A DNA stretch of 64,000 nucleotides, taken from contig CAKZKD010000011.1 of NCBI GenBank assembly GCA_937121175.1, positions 25,319 through 89,318 on the forward strand. The letters are read 5' to 3'. This DNA comes from an uncultured Flavobacteriales bacterium (GTDB lineage Bacteria; Bacteroidota; Bacteroidia; Flavobacteriales_G; Salibacteraceae). The notes under the pieces are model-generated. The model worked only from the letters and a program-made list of their open reading frames with translations, had not been told where the DNA came from and searched no databases. The translations under genes and the position numbers were made by a program. Positions 9,248 through 19,800 of this stretch are shown here, piece by piece (position 1 is the first letter of the stretch; every line of letters starts with the position of its first letter).

Positions 9248-10120
9248 CTAATAACTTGATCCAGCAGCACCAATTTTTTCAACAGGATGCCAAGTAGTTT
9301 TCACCTCGTTAAGGTCAGAAATCAAATATGGACTCTCCCCTTTTTCTCCTAAAATTCTTTCTTCGGCATAAGCGCGTATTCGTTTCAAATTATCAGCCGA
9401 TGTTTCTTTCAACTTCAAAATCTTTTTACTGTCATTTCCGCAATAAACTAGTGCATTTACATCCATATGACTCGAAAAATGGGATAAAAGCTCATCAGCT
9501 TTTCCGGTAAGAAAATTTACCACGCCTCCAGGAACATCCGAATCGTTTAGCACTTCCGCCAAGGTAATCGAACATAACGGCTTTGACTCAGAAGCTAATG
9601 CAACCACCGAGTTTCCACCAGCAATTGCTGTGGCAATAAGGGTAGAAAGCCCTAACAATGAACTAGATTCTGAAGCGATTGCAGCAACAACTCCCATAGG
9701 CTCTAATTGTGAAAAATTGAAATGGCTACTTGCCACTGGATTCACGGAACTAAACAACTGTTGGTATTTATCGCACCAACCAGCGTAATACACCCATCTA
9801 TCAATTGTAGCGTTCACTTCATCTTCCGCAGACTTTTTAGTGCTTCCCTGCTGGAGTAGTTCTTCAATAAACTGAGCACGACGACCTTCCATTATTTCCG
9901 CAATTCGATATAGGATTTGAGAACGATTATATGCCGAACGTCCAGCCCAAGAACTTTGCGCAGCTCTTGCAGCGACAACCGCGTTTCTGAAGTCTTTTCT
10001 AGAACTCAAACACACATTCACATCAATTCCTTTTGGGTTATAAAACCGTCCCGATTCAGTTCTTGGGAACTTTCCACCAATGTAAATCTTGTATGTTTTC
10101 TTAATTTCCAAACGTGCCAT
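9248..10120 (-). CDS. Half aldehyde dehydrogenase lacking the catalytic domain (ALDH16-like C-terminal module)
   Basis: The 290 residues align in order with the N-terminal NAD-binding half of aldehyde dehydrogenases: YIGGKFPRTESGRFYNPKG, the AARAAQSSWAGRSAYNRSQI region, LEPMGVVAAIASESSSLLGL, IATAIAGGNSVVALASE and DVPGGVVNFLTG. The following half with the catalytic Cys and the conserved Glu is missing: the protein passes into a short tail (RIRAYAEERI, ending TWHPVEKIGAAGSSY). Proline and Trp-Asn residues of the real active site (PWNF) are replaced by ASES. It begins 1 base after the full ALDH gene ends. The pair matches ALDH16, whose second domain is a non-catalytic ALDH-like module, here as a separate polypeptide. 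It probably binds the partner as a structural or regulatory subunit. Confidence 0.75.
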   Translation of the reverse strand: MARLEIKKTYKIYIGGKFPRTESGRFYNPKGIDVNVCLSSRKDFRNAVVAARAAQSSWAGRSAYNRSQILYRIAEIMEGRRAQFIEELLQQGSTKKSAEDEVNATIDRWVYYAGWCDKYQQLFSSVNPVASSHFNFSQLEPMGVVAAIASESSSLLGLSTLIATAIAGGNSVVALASESKPLCSITLAEVLNDSDVPGGVVNFLTGKADELLSHFSSHMDVNALVYCGNDSKKILKLKETSADNLKRIRAYAEERILGEKGESPYLISDLNEVKTTWHPVEKIGAAGSSY

Positions 10121-10121
10121 A

Positions 10122-11576
10122 TTAGTCGTTAAATTTTAGATAAGCCTCTAACCCATGAATTCCACCTTCCCTGCCAAAGCCACTTTCTTTATAGCCACCA
10201 AATGGACTTGTGGGGTCAAATTTATTGAACGTATTTGCCCAAATCACTCCGGCTCTTAGTTGACTAGTCAAGTTAAATATCTTAGATCCTTTATCCGTCC
10301 AGACTCCTGCAGACAAACCATAAGGGGTGTTGTTTGCCTTTTGTACCACTTCACTAATGGTTCTAAAAGTTTGAACCGCCAAAACGGGTCCAAAAATCTC
10401 CTCCTGAACAATTCTGTTACTTTGAGCAGCACCAGTAAAAATAGTCGGCTTGCACCAAAAACCTTTTTTTGGAACAGCGCAACTCGATTGGAACATTTCT
10501 AATCCTTCGTCTTTTCCAATTTCCAGATATTTGTTTATAGTTTCTAATTGTCCTTTTGAATTAATCGCACCAATGTCCGTGTTCTTGTCCAATGGATCAC
10601 CAACAACAAGGTTCTCAATTCTCGCCTTCAGTTTTGTGGTTACCTCGTCAAAAACAGACTCTTGCACAAATAGTCTTGAGCCAGCACAACAAACGTGACC
10701 TTGATTGAAATAGATGCCGTTAATTACACCTTCCACTGCTTGATTGATAGCCGCATCTTCAAATATTATATTAGCGGCTTTTCCGCCCAATTCCAATGTC
10801 AATTTTTTATCTGATGCCGCTGTAGCTCTTTGAATAAGCTTACCAACTTCCGTTGAACCAGTAAATGCAATTTTATTCACGTCTGGGTGATTTACGATGG
10901 CAGCTCCCGTTTTACCTGCTCCAGTCACAATATTTACCACACCTTCAGGAAAGCCCGCTTCTTCAATTATTTCAGCCAACTTTAATGCAGTAAGTGGCGT
11001 TGTTTCAGCAGGTTTTAGCACCACAGTATTTCCACATGCAAGTGCTGGGGCCAATTTCCAAGCGGCCATTAATAAAGGAAAATTCCAAGGAATAATTTGA
11101 CCTGCAACTCCTAAAGGCTCAACCGAACGATTTGGAAAAGCATAGTCCAATTTATCTGCCCAACCGGCGTGATAAAAGAAATGCGCCGCAGCTAAAGGAA
11201 TATCAATATCTCTGGATTCTCGAATTGGCTTTCCTCCATCTAACGACTCTATTACCGCCAATTCCCGTGCTTTTTCTTGAATTAGTCGAGCTAAACGGAA
11301 CAGGTACTTCCCTCGTTCACGTGCAGGTAATTGTGACCAACCCTTAAATGCCTTTCGAGCGGCTTTAACAGCTAAGTCCACATCTTTTTCGCTGGCATCA
11401 GCTACTGTAGCAATCTGTTTTTCGGTTGCTGGGTTTATGGTTTTAAAGTACTTACCGCTTTTCGGCTTTATCCATTTCCCACCAATAAATAAATCGTACT
11501 GGTCTCTTAATTGGATGTGCCCAGTGCTTTCTGGTGCAGGAGCAAATTCAAATGTATTTTTATTCTTTGTTGCCAT
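10122..11576 (-). CDS. NAD(P)-dependent aldehyde dehydrogenase, catalytic (ALDH16-like N-terminal module)
   Basis: The 484-residue enzyme oxidises an aldehyde to the acid. All catalytic elements are present: IIPWNFPLLMAAWKLAPALA near 161-180, VVLKPAETTPL near 185-195, FTGSTEVGK near 238-246, general base Glu262 in LELGGKAANI and the nucleophile Cys296 in NQGHVCCAGSR, then EEIFGPVLAV and the C-terminal PFGGYKESGFGREGG. It lies between deoC and the half ALDH, 4 bases and 1 base from them, so all three are likely one operon. Because DeoC releases acetaldehyde, this enzyme may oxidise it, but the substrate is inferred from position only. Confidence 0.92.
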   Translation of the reverse strand: MATKNKNTFEFAPAPESTGHIQLRDQYDLFIGGKWIKPKSGKYFKTINPATEKQIATVADASEKDVDLAVKAARKAFKGWSQLPARERGKYLFRLARLIQEKARELAVIESLDGGKPIRESRDIDIPLAAAHFFYHAGWADKLDYAFPNRSVEPLGVAGQIIPWNFPLLMAAWKLAPALACGNTVVLKPAETTPLTALKLAEIIEEAGFPEGVVNIVTGAGKTGAAIVNHPDVNKIAFTGSTEVGKLIQRATAASDKKLTLELGGKAANIIFEDAAINQAVEGVINGIYFNQGHVCCAGSRLFVQESVFDEVTTKLKARIENLVVGDPLDKNTDIGAINSKGQLETINKYLEIGKDEGLEMFQSSCAVPKKGFWCKPTIFTGAAQSNRIVQEEIFGPVLAVQTFRTISEVVQKANNTPYGLSAGVWTDKGSKIFNLTSQLRAGVIWANTFNKFDPTSPFGGYKESGFGREGGIHGLEAYLKFND

Positions 11577-11580
11577 GTTC

Positions 11581-12477
11581 TTAGTCTATAGAAAAATAAT
11601 CTGGAGATTGATAACCACCTACTTGCGCCTTTCGGTATTGAAGCAAAACGTCGTTGGCTAAACTTGAAGCACCAAATCGGAACCACTCATTGGTAAGCCA
11701 TTTATCGCCTAAAACCTCCTTAACCAACATTAAATAATGCAAGGCTAGTTTAGATTTGGATATTCCTCCAGCGGGTTTCATTGCAATCATTTTTCCGGTA
11801 GTGAGATAATAATCTCTTATAGCCTCTAACATAACACAAGTAACGTGCAGAGTAGCTGCCTTGGGTATTTTACCCGTTGAAGTTTTAATGAAATCTGCTC
11901 CATTATAAATGGCAATGTCACTGGCCTTTCTTACTTGGTCTAAACTCCCCAATTCTCCTGTTTCCAAAATTACTTTGAGTCTGGCTTTTCCACAGGCTTC
12001 TTTAATTGTTGCAATTTCATCGGCTACAAAATTGCATTCGCCTTGCAAGAATTTTCCTCTTGAGATAACCATGTCAATTTCATCGGCACCATTATCAAGC
12101 GCCAATTTAGTATCAGTCAATTTTACTTCCAACGAAGATTGACCAGAAGGAAAAGCAGTTGCAACGGCTGCTACTTTAACTCCAGATTCACCCAGTGCTT
12201 GTTTGGCCACATTAACCATTGATGGATATACACAAATGGCAGCCACGTTTGGCAATTCTGGAAATTCGTCGCACAAATGTTGAGCTTTGGTACAAAGTTG
12301 AGTTACTTTACCCACTGTATCCGCACCCTCAAGAGTGGTAAGGTCAATCATGCTCAAAGCCATTTTTAGACCTTCAACTTTCATGGAAGACTTTATGCTG
12401 CGTGCAGTAATTCTCGCAATCCTATCCTCAATTCCAACTTGATCTACTGGTGGTGAACTATATTTTGATGTTTGCAT
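11581..12477 (-). CDS. deoC: Deoxyribose-phosphate aldolase
   Basis: DeoC cleaves 2-deoxyribose-5-phosphate to glyceraldehyde-3-phosphate and acetaldehyde in deoxynucleoside breakdown. The 298-residue protein carries the class I aldolase signature GADFIKTSTGK with the Schiff-base Lys at residue 198, the second Lys at 234 in MKPAGGISK, and the EIDMVISRGKFLQG strand near 133-146. The N-terminal extension of about 30 residues and total length fit the longer branch of the family. It leads a three-gene unit with the two ALDH genes. No deoxynucleoside phosphorylase is visible nearby. Confidence 0.95.
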   Translation of the reverse strand: MQTSKYSSPPVDQVGIEDRIARITARSIKSSMKVEGLKMALSMIDLTTLEGADTVGKVTQLCTKAQHLCDEFPELPNVAAICVYPSMVNVAKQALGESGVKVAAVATAFPSGQSSLEVKLTDTKLALDNGADEIDMVISRGKFLQGECNFVADEIATIKEACGKARLKVILETGELGSLDQVRKASDIAIYNGADFIKTSTGKIPKAATLHVTCVMLEAIRDYYLTTGKMIAMKPAGGISKSKLALHYLMLVKEVLGDKWLTNEWFRFGASSLANDVLLQYRKAQVGGYQSPDYFSID

Positions 12478-12641
12478 TTAATTCAATTGTCGAGTAAAAG
12501 TATAAAAAGGAACATGTTGGCCATAAAAAAGCAGGAGTTACCAATGAAAGTTCAATGCTCGAATTTGTTTTCGATACTAATTTCTTCGAAATTCACTCAA
12601 ACTGAAAGGCCATATTTTAATTACATAGAGGCATAAAAAAA

Positions 12642-12665
12642 GCCTTTCTGGAAATCCAGAAAGGC
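12642..12665 (-). terminator. Rho-independent terminator after tonB
   Basis: On the minus strand a perfect stem GCCTTTCTGG / CCAGAAAGGC with a short A/T loop is followed directly by seven Ts. It closes the maeB-ruvA-sprA-gcvH-tonB direction, 25 bases after the tonB stop. Confidence 0.92.
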
Positions 12666-12689
12666 CTTCAATATTTTAATTCCTAAAAA

Positions 12690-13367
12690 TTACTTAAGTA
12701 CAAATCGCACGGGAAGATTGTACTGAACTCTTACAGACTTTCCTCTTTGCTTTCCAGGACTCCAATTTGGCATTTTTTCTACCACAGCAATTGCTGCTTC
12801 ATCACATCCTCCGCCAATTCCACGAAGAACACGAACGCCATCTATTTTACCATCTTCTTTTACTACAAAAGTTACGAAAACGATACCTTGAATATTGGCA
12901 TCCTTAGCCATTGCAGGGTACTTTAGGTTTTTACCTAAGTACTTATACAATTCGCCTTCTCCACCAGGAAACTCTGGCATATCTTCAACAATCGTGAAAA
13001 TCTCAGGTTCTACATATTCCTCTTCTTCTTCAATATCTTGAATTTCGATTTCAGTGTCTTCGTCCATCTCGGTGTCTTCCAACTCAAGTTCATCTTCGAT
13101 TTCCTCATCATCTTCAACGATGTCAATAATGGTAGTTTGAGGTGGAGGAGGCGGAGGTGGCGGTGGAGGCGGTGCTTGTTGTGTTAGCGGAATCATTTCT
13201 TCTTCCTCAATATCAAGGTTCAATGAACCTAAATCAGAGTTGGTTTTATCAAATATTGCCCATTCAAAGCTAACTAGCACAAGCGCAAGAGCAAACACCA
13301 ACCCAACCTGAAATAACAGACCTTTTCTGTTTTCCAAGTCAACTCCGGGGTTCTTTTTGTTTTCCAT
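12690..13367 (-). CDS. TonB family energy transducer
   Basis: The 225-residue protein has the TonB plan: a short cytoplasmic start, one inner-membrane helix (about residues 14-38), a periplasmic linker with eleven consecutive prolines near residues 67-77 followed by a strongly acidic stretch rich in Asp/Glu, and a C-terminal TonB domain (EFPGGEGELYKYLGKNLKYP, IQGIVFVTFVVKEDGKIDGV, VRVQYNLPVRFVLK) that contacts TonB boxes of outer-membrane receptors. It would couple proton motive force, through ExbB/ExbD encoded elsewhere, to transport. The start is ATG at 13367. It follows gcvH by 73 bases and ends at a strong terminator. Which receptor it serves is unknown; several TonB paralogues per genome are usual in this phylum. 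Confidence 0.9.
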   Translation of the reverse strand: MENKKNPGVDLENRKGLLFQVGLVFALALVLVSFEWAIFDKTNSDLGSLNLDIEEEEMIPLTQQAPPPPPPPPPPPQTTIIDIVEDDEEIEDELELEDTEMDEDTEIEIQDIEEEEEYVEPEIFTIVEDMPEFPGGEGELYKYLGKNLKYPAMAKDANIQGIVFVTFVVKEDGKIDGVRVLRGIGGGCDEAAIAVVEKMPNWSPGKQRGKSVRVQYNLPVRFVLK

Positions 13368-13440
13368 TTTATTTAAAAATTTGAATAAAGGTAATGAGAA
13401 AAAATGCTCAACACATTTCTTGCCAAATCTTTACGTTTTA

Positions 13441-13821
13441 TTAACCTACCAAACTGGTGTAATCATCTGCTGAAAGTAAACCTTCTAACTGACTTTCATC
13501 ACTTGGTTTAATTTTCACCATCCAACCATCTTCGTACGGATTAGCGTTTACTGTTTCTGGTGCAGCTTCTAATTCACTATTAAAAGAAAGAATTTCACCT
13601 GAAATTGGCATAAACAAATCAGATACTGTTTTTACTGCTTCGATGGTTCCAAAAACTTCTTCTTGGTCTAAAGATTCTCCCTCAGTTTCAATTTCTACAT
13701 ATACGATATCACCTAATTCGCCTTGAGCAAAATCGGTAATACCAACAGTTAGAGAACCGTCACTTTCTAATCGAATCCACTCGTGGTCTTTGGTATATTT
13801 TAAATCTGCAGGAATGTTCAT
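13441..13821 (-). CDS. gcvH: Glycine cleavage system H protein
   Basis: GcvH is the lipoyl carrier that shuttles the aminomethyl group between the P, T and L proteins of glycine cleavage. The 126 residues include the lipoylation site [13 protein letters not shown] with Lys64, the N-terminal [15 protein letters not shown] and the C-terminal [15 protein letters not shown], all standard. It sits 75 bases after sprA in the same direction; the sprA-gcvH neighbourhood is common in Bacteroidota, although the functions are not obviously related. Confidence 0.96.
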   Translation of the reverse strand: MNIPADLKYTKDHEWIRLESDGSLTVGITDFAQGELGDIVYVEIETEGESLDQEEVFGTIEAVKTVSDLFMPISGEILSFNSELEAAPETVNANPYEDGWMVKIKPSDESQLEGLLSADDYTSLVG

Positions 13822-13896
13822 TTCTTTCTATTAAATAATAAGGTTGACAAATATAATTTTTCTGCTAGAACACTAGGTCTGCGGTTGATAAATTGT

Positions 13897-16800
13897 TTAC
13901 GAAATAGTAAATCGGAAACTAACCCCAAAGTTGGTATTTGAAGTCTTGAAACTATTAGAGATTACGGGGATGTTTAGCACATAATCGTAAAACAATCGAA
14001 GGTTTAAGTTGGTAGAAAGGGCGTAATCACCGGTAATTTTTAATGAAAATACATTTTGCCCAGATGTCGGGGTATGTTCATTGTTCTGTATGGTTCTTAC
14101 CATTGCTCGGTTTTCTCGATAGCTACCATCAGCCCGGAGTTTTAAATCTGAATTAAGTTTTTTGCCATTTATTTGCCAAGGCAGAGCCAACGGAAAGCTA
14201 TAACCTGCTCCAACGGTATAAGTTCTATTCTTTTGTTCCAGAATTTGACCTGTTCCTACATTCAATGCAACCGTTCTACCTGTTTTGTATTCCGCCCGAG
14301 CCGAAACTCCATTTTTAAACTGAAAATCAAAATTTACTAGCGGTGAAAACTGTTCGGAAAGTGTGACACTATTAAATTGATGCCTGCCAATAAAGTTACT
14401 ATCTAAATCTCGCTCTACAATATCCTGTAATATACTTTCCTTTAGGTCGTCGCTCAAATTATCTAAGTCTGCGAATTGCTGATCTGTTGGATACCGCTGA
14501 TTGTTAATGTATCCTCCAACGGTTAAATTTGAGGTGTAACCTGAACTTGTCGTTACTGTTTTAAAGTACTTTTTCAAGGCGGGTATTTTACTTAATCCAT
14601 TATAGGTTATTCTCCAGTTGATTTTTGGTAAGACATCCAATACGTTTAAACGTTGAGTATTGGGGCTGCCGCCTGAATATGCCGCTAAAAAAGCAGGAAT
14701 TAACACATCGGCAGACGTTGGCCCAAAACCATCAGGATAATCTTCATATTGCTCACTTTCTCCTTGTGACGCAAGTCCAATTTCAGAACTTTCAACTACC
14801 CTCTTGGCCATTTGTTCACGGTATTCGAGCATCTTATCAAAAATAGCATTTCCATTGTCCTCATCTCTATCACGCACCAAACTGGTTCTTATCATGTTGT
14901 ACGATACGGTATAGTTTCCAGCCAAAACTGAACTCTGTTCTTGCCAACCCCAGTCTCCGAATGATGAGTCTGGCTGCAATTCTCTTTGGTAACGGTAAAA
15001 GAATGTCTCGTTTTGGGTTTTATTGTAACTCGCAGTAAAGTTGATTCTTACATCTCTAATTGGTTCAGCAGTTGCCCTTAGGGTAACCCTATTACTGTTC
15101 ATTAAACTAATCTGATTATTCAAGTTTGGATTACGCACAAGCCAATCTTCACGTGAGGCGTGTTCCCAAAATTGAAGTGTGTCTCCTGGGCCAAACCCGC
15201 TTTGTTTTCCAAATAAAAACCCAAGGCCAGGGGCTCCATTAAATTCATTCCCCCAATCGCCGCCTATATACTGACTTTGAGGCCTAAAACCCGGAACCAA
15301 CATTCCTTTGCCTTTTTGGTAGGCAACATTAGCATTGGTAAAACTCATCAGTAGTTTGGCGGCTCTGTCCGTTACGGTGTATTTGTTCACATTCTTTTTC
15401 TTCTTTGGTTTCTCTTCGGCTTCTTCACCATCTGCATTTTCGGTAAGTTCTTTTTGAGCTTCCTTATCTCTTTCTTTTTGAGCACGTTCTCTAGCTTTTT
15501 GCTGTTGATGCCGTCTTTGCCTAGTCTGAACACCCTTTAAGTAGTCAGATTTCGTATAAAGTTTTCTCAAGTTCAAGCTGTTTGAAAGGCTAATAGAATT
15601 GTTGTTTTGAATGGTATTTCCCAACTGACTAGTTGTAGTATCTCCAAATTTATAATCAGCGGTATCTCTGCCAAGTGGTGCCCTTGTCCATGTATATCCT
15701 GCTGAGTAGTCTAGTGTTGAGTTTATCCAATCGGTTGCCGGTATTTTATCTAATGGTATTTTGTAATTGAAGGCAGAATTATGGTTGTAGTTCATGTTGG
15801 TTCCAAGCCTCGATATATTATTCCAGACAGAGTCTTTCCAATGATCCCAATAGCCTGCTTGCTGTCCTTCCTCTATTAGCTCTGTCGGTCTCGAATCGTT
15901 TCTAGCTCTTTCCGCCGGTCCTTCAGGCTCAATAATCAAAGCATTATTATTCGCAGTAAACGTATATCCAAGGTTTTTTGTAATGTCGTATTTAAAGTTA
16001 TAGTTCCGTGACCAAGTAAAGTTTTTATTGTAAAACTCAGGTAGCCTGGCCGTTAGTCCTGGATTATTATTTCTTATTTTATAAGCATTGTACAGTCTAT
16101 TCATGCTGGATGTCATCGAAAAGGACTTTGGCAGTAAATAAAAATTCATCTCGCGAGCCAACTTCAAGTAATCCGACTCTTTAAGAAACTTAACCTTGGA
16201 TAATGGTTTTATAGCCTTTGGTGATAATCCGTATTGATAAGTTAGTGCCAATTTTTGATTTCGTGTTAAATCTCGTTCTGTCTCAAAGTTTGTTCGCAGT
16301 TCTTCAGACCAAGCATACGTAGCTGAGAAGTTCGAGATATCATAGGGCATAGGTTTTTTACCTTCTTTAGTCGATTTTTCTTTTCTGACATTCGTAAAAT
16401 TGACCGAACGTCGCACTAAACGATCTTGGGTAATTAGTTTTACAGAATCTCGTTGCTGCGGCGTTTCCCATGCTTCTACATAATCTTGAAATTCAATATC
16501 TGGCGCCAATGGAGAATACCTAGGCTCCTCAATCTCAACTCCATAACTGGCGTACATAGGTACTTTTACACCCCAATCTTTTGGTAAAAACTTATCCAGA
16601 TTCATTGCGGCAGTAGTACTGAACTGCTTTTTGGTTTCCTGTTGCCTTTCGGCTACAATTTGGTCGATAGAACCCCAACCTGGAGTACTCATTCCGGCAG
16701 TTACATTGAAGTTAACCAAATCCGCCATTTTAAGATTTGCGTTACCTATTGTAGCCCAGCCTTTGGTTTGATCAAAATTCGACATCCTAAGCTCGTTTAC

Positions 16801-19800
16801 CCAAACCTCAGCACATTTTGGCAATCCATCGTCGTTTTCTGATGTTGGCGTTTTTCTAGGATTTCGAATACCAATCATTACAGTTTGAACCTCACCTAAA
16901 TTAGGGTTTCCAACCACGTATATTGTGCCCGTTTTATAGGTTCCGAAAAAACGTCGTCTTCGGTTGGTTTCTGAGCCACCATCAAGGATGACCTTATCTC
17001 TTTCCAGCTTTAAATCGGTAAGTACGTTTAAGTCAATCTCGATATCATTTGCTAAGGGCCATACTTCGCGTTGGCTAGACTGTACTTCTGTATTATACAC
17101 GCCTTCGGGAGTTATCTGAACTGGAATTTCATACTCATAATAGTGATTGGTAAAATCTGTTCCCAAGCGAATAAATACATTAACATCTCCGCTTTCAATA
17201 GGATCACTTTCGGCCAAAGAACTTGCATGCACAAACATTTTTAGAGTTCCATATTGCCTTAAGTCCAGTTGAACATTTCTGAAACTAGACACGCCTTGTC
17301 CGTCATCCAGCCCACAAACTGTCATTTGCAAGGCCTGCTCATTAACTTGTTGCAAATTAGTGGTGTTGATGTTTTGCTCTCGTTGAATATCTGGAGGAAG
17401 AACATAGTTGACAGGTTTTTTACTGGCGTTTTCTTCAATGTTTACTGCCCCAACCTGAAAATCTATTTCAGAATCTGTGGTGATGCCTTCAGGATTATTA
17501 TCAATCTCACCAAGGTACTTTCTCCATTCTCCACGAACCAATTCCAGTCTTGCAAAACGCAGGTGCATCGGATTTGAGAAACCCTTCATAAACATTCTCA
17601 TAAATCGAATTGAGCGGAAATCACTTATTTCCCCATGTCTTGTTTTCTTGGGTGTTCTTACGGGAATTCTAAATTGATACCAAGTAATTTCTCGTTTTCT
17701 GCCATCTGCTGTTGTTACAGTAGTAGTAAGTGCATCAGAAATAAAATTAGCCCCAATATTATCTGGACTAATGGCGTTTTCAGAAATATCTACGGCGTAC
17801 TGATAATAGGCCTCTACCGGATTAACAATGTTATCGGCGTTTATGTCCTCCTTATCAGGTCGTATTGATGAAGCGGTTGAATAACCTGCTGCATTTTGTT
17901 CTCTATAAATTTCTTCAGTCGGAGAATTCCCTTCAGTACCGTTAAAATTCTTGTACCGATCTAAGATATTGAGCTCAGCATCGTCGTAGTCATCGTCTCT
18001 AAAAAAACGGTAATCATCGGAAGAAGGGTCGGCTTGGAGTCTTTCTAATTCTGCTTGAGCTTCTGGGCTAGGGTCAGTAATCACATTAGATATTTCTGTA
18101 ATAAAATCCTCGTAAAAATCTAACTCCGGAGTACTACCATCATCAGTTATTCCGGGAAGTCCATCCAAACCAGCATCTTGAAATTGCCTTGTTCCAGCCA
18201 AATTATCAAACCCATCTGCAAACGGAGTCCCTTGTGTTGTTCTTCCCCAGACCGAATTTGAATCGTTTTCGATAGTTGTTGCCTCTTCTGCATTGTCCGG
18301 CAACAATTGCTCATACAAATTGAGCCCATCAGTCATTACATCCTCAGATACATTACCTAAGTTAAAGTACAGTTTTCCGCTTTGTGGCGCACCTTCGTAA
18401 TCTTCGTTATAAGGATCCATCATCCAAAACTGAATGTACTCCACATTCGCTGCTTCAAAATCGTTTTGGTCGATTCTTCTCATGATACCTCCCCATCTGG
18501 TATCTGGTTGCAAAAGACTACCATCCGCACCTGTACCAGCTGAAAATCTTCGACCATCTTCCGTTCCATCTACATCAAAGTTGTACATCCCTCTTTCTGA
18601 TGGATAAAGAGACAAGTCCAAAACAGTTGTATTGGTTGGCGTACCAGCGGCAATTTCTTTATTTGGAAAAATTTCTGTTTCTAATACCTGACGCATAAAA
18701 TGATTCGATAATGTAATCTCATCATTAGTTCCAGGTGGAGCATCGTTTGTATAAAACAATGGATCTACAATTCTCCAAGACATTTTGGCTCTATTAAAGC
18801 CTGAGGCCTTTTTATTAAACAACTCCCCCTCCGGAAATTCATCCCCTTGAAATTTTGGCGTACTTGCCAAAAACCAATTCGTGAAAGAGCGCAAATCAAT
18901 GGTGTTTTGACTCCCCTCAAAATCGTCGATGTACGCGTTTCCTTCATCCCCAATTGCCTTTGAATGCCCAGGAAGTATTTGAGCAAATTCACCGCTTACC
19001 GACAGTGATGAAGTTTCTTTTGTATCGATAAGTGGAATCGCATCAATTACTCTGGTAAGCCATGGTAATTCAGTATCATAGGTTGCATCAATACCATACA
19101 CCCAGTTTGAAATTGGTTCGTATCCAATGTCAACTTTTTGGGAAAGTGGTCGTTCCCATAAATGCAAAAGACTACCTCCAACAACAAAATTGTCTGCGAC
19201 TTGAAAATCCATTCGATGACCAAAAAAGCTTTTTTGCTGTTGCGCAAAAAGCTGGTTACTTTCCAAGGCAACTTTTACCGGAACACCAGATTCGATAATG
19301 GATTGATTAATGATTTTTACTCTACCCAACGTGTAATCTACGGTGTAATCTTGGTTTTCAGTCAATTGCCGCCCACCAGCTGTTACGGTTACAGAGCCTT
19401 CCGGTACGTTCAATGCGTTCAAAGAAATTTCGTTACTCGATTCCGACTGGTATTGTCCCTTCAGACTGAATCGGTTTCGTTCAGGAAATCGCACTTTGGC
19501 ATCAGCTTGGGTGTTATCGTACAAACTATCGAAACCATAAATTTCCATGAGTTCATCGGTTCGAGTTTCATTATTGGTTTTGGCCTGAATGGCATCTCTC
19601 ATACCGTCACCAAATGGTTCTAGCTTCGGAATAATGACCCGCCCAGTATTCGTATTGATAGTAATGTTCGGTACAAAATCAAACAATCCATCTTGAGACG
19701 GTTGCCCATTAAAATTTACTACATCCATACCCAGTAACTGAACTAGGCTATTGTCGTTTAATTCTGGTTGTGGAATGAAATTAATATCAACTCCTTTATC

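Noticed and set aside
9248..10120. The half ALDH as a frameshifted or truncated pseudogene
   Set aside because: It is an intact frame with a clean start 1 base after the previous gene and a family-like C-terminal end; the ALDH16 domain order explains it better.
13140..13180. GC-rich GGAGGC-type repeat in tonB
   Set aside because: It is simply the codons of the eleven-proline run in the TonB linker.
19162..19623. 153-residue frame on the plus strand inside sprA
   Set aside because: It is antisense to a clear giant conserved gene, has no recognisable domain and ends without any signal of its own; it is a shadow of sprA codon use.
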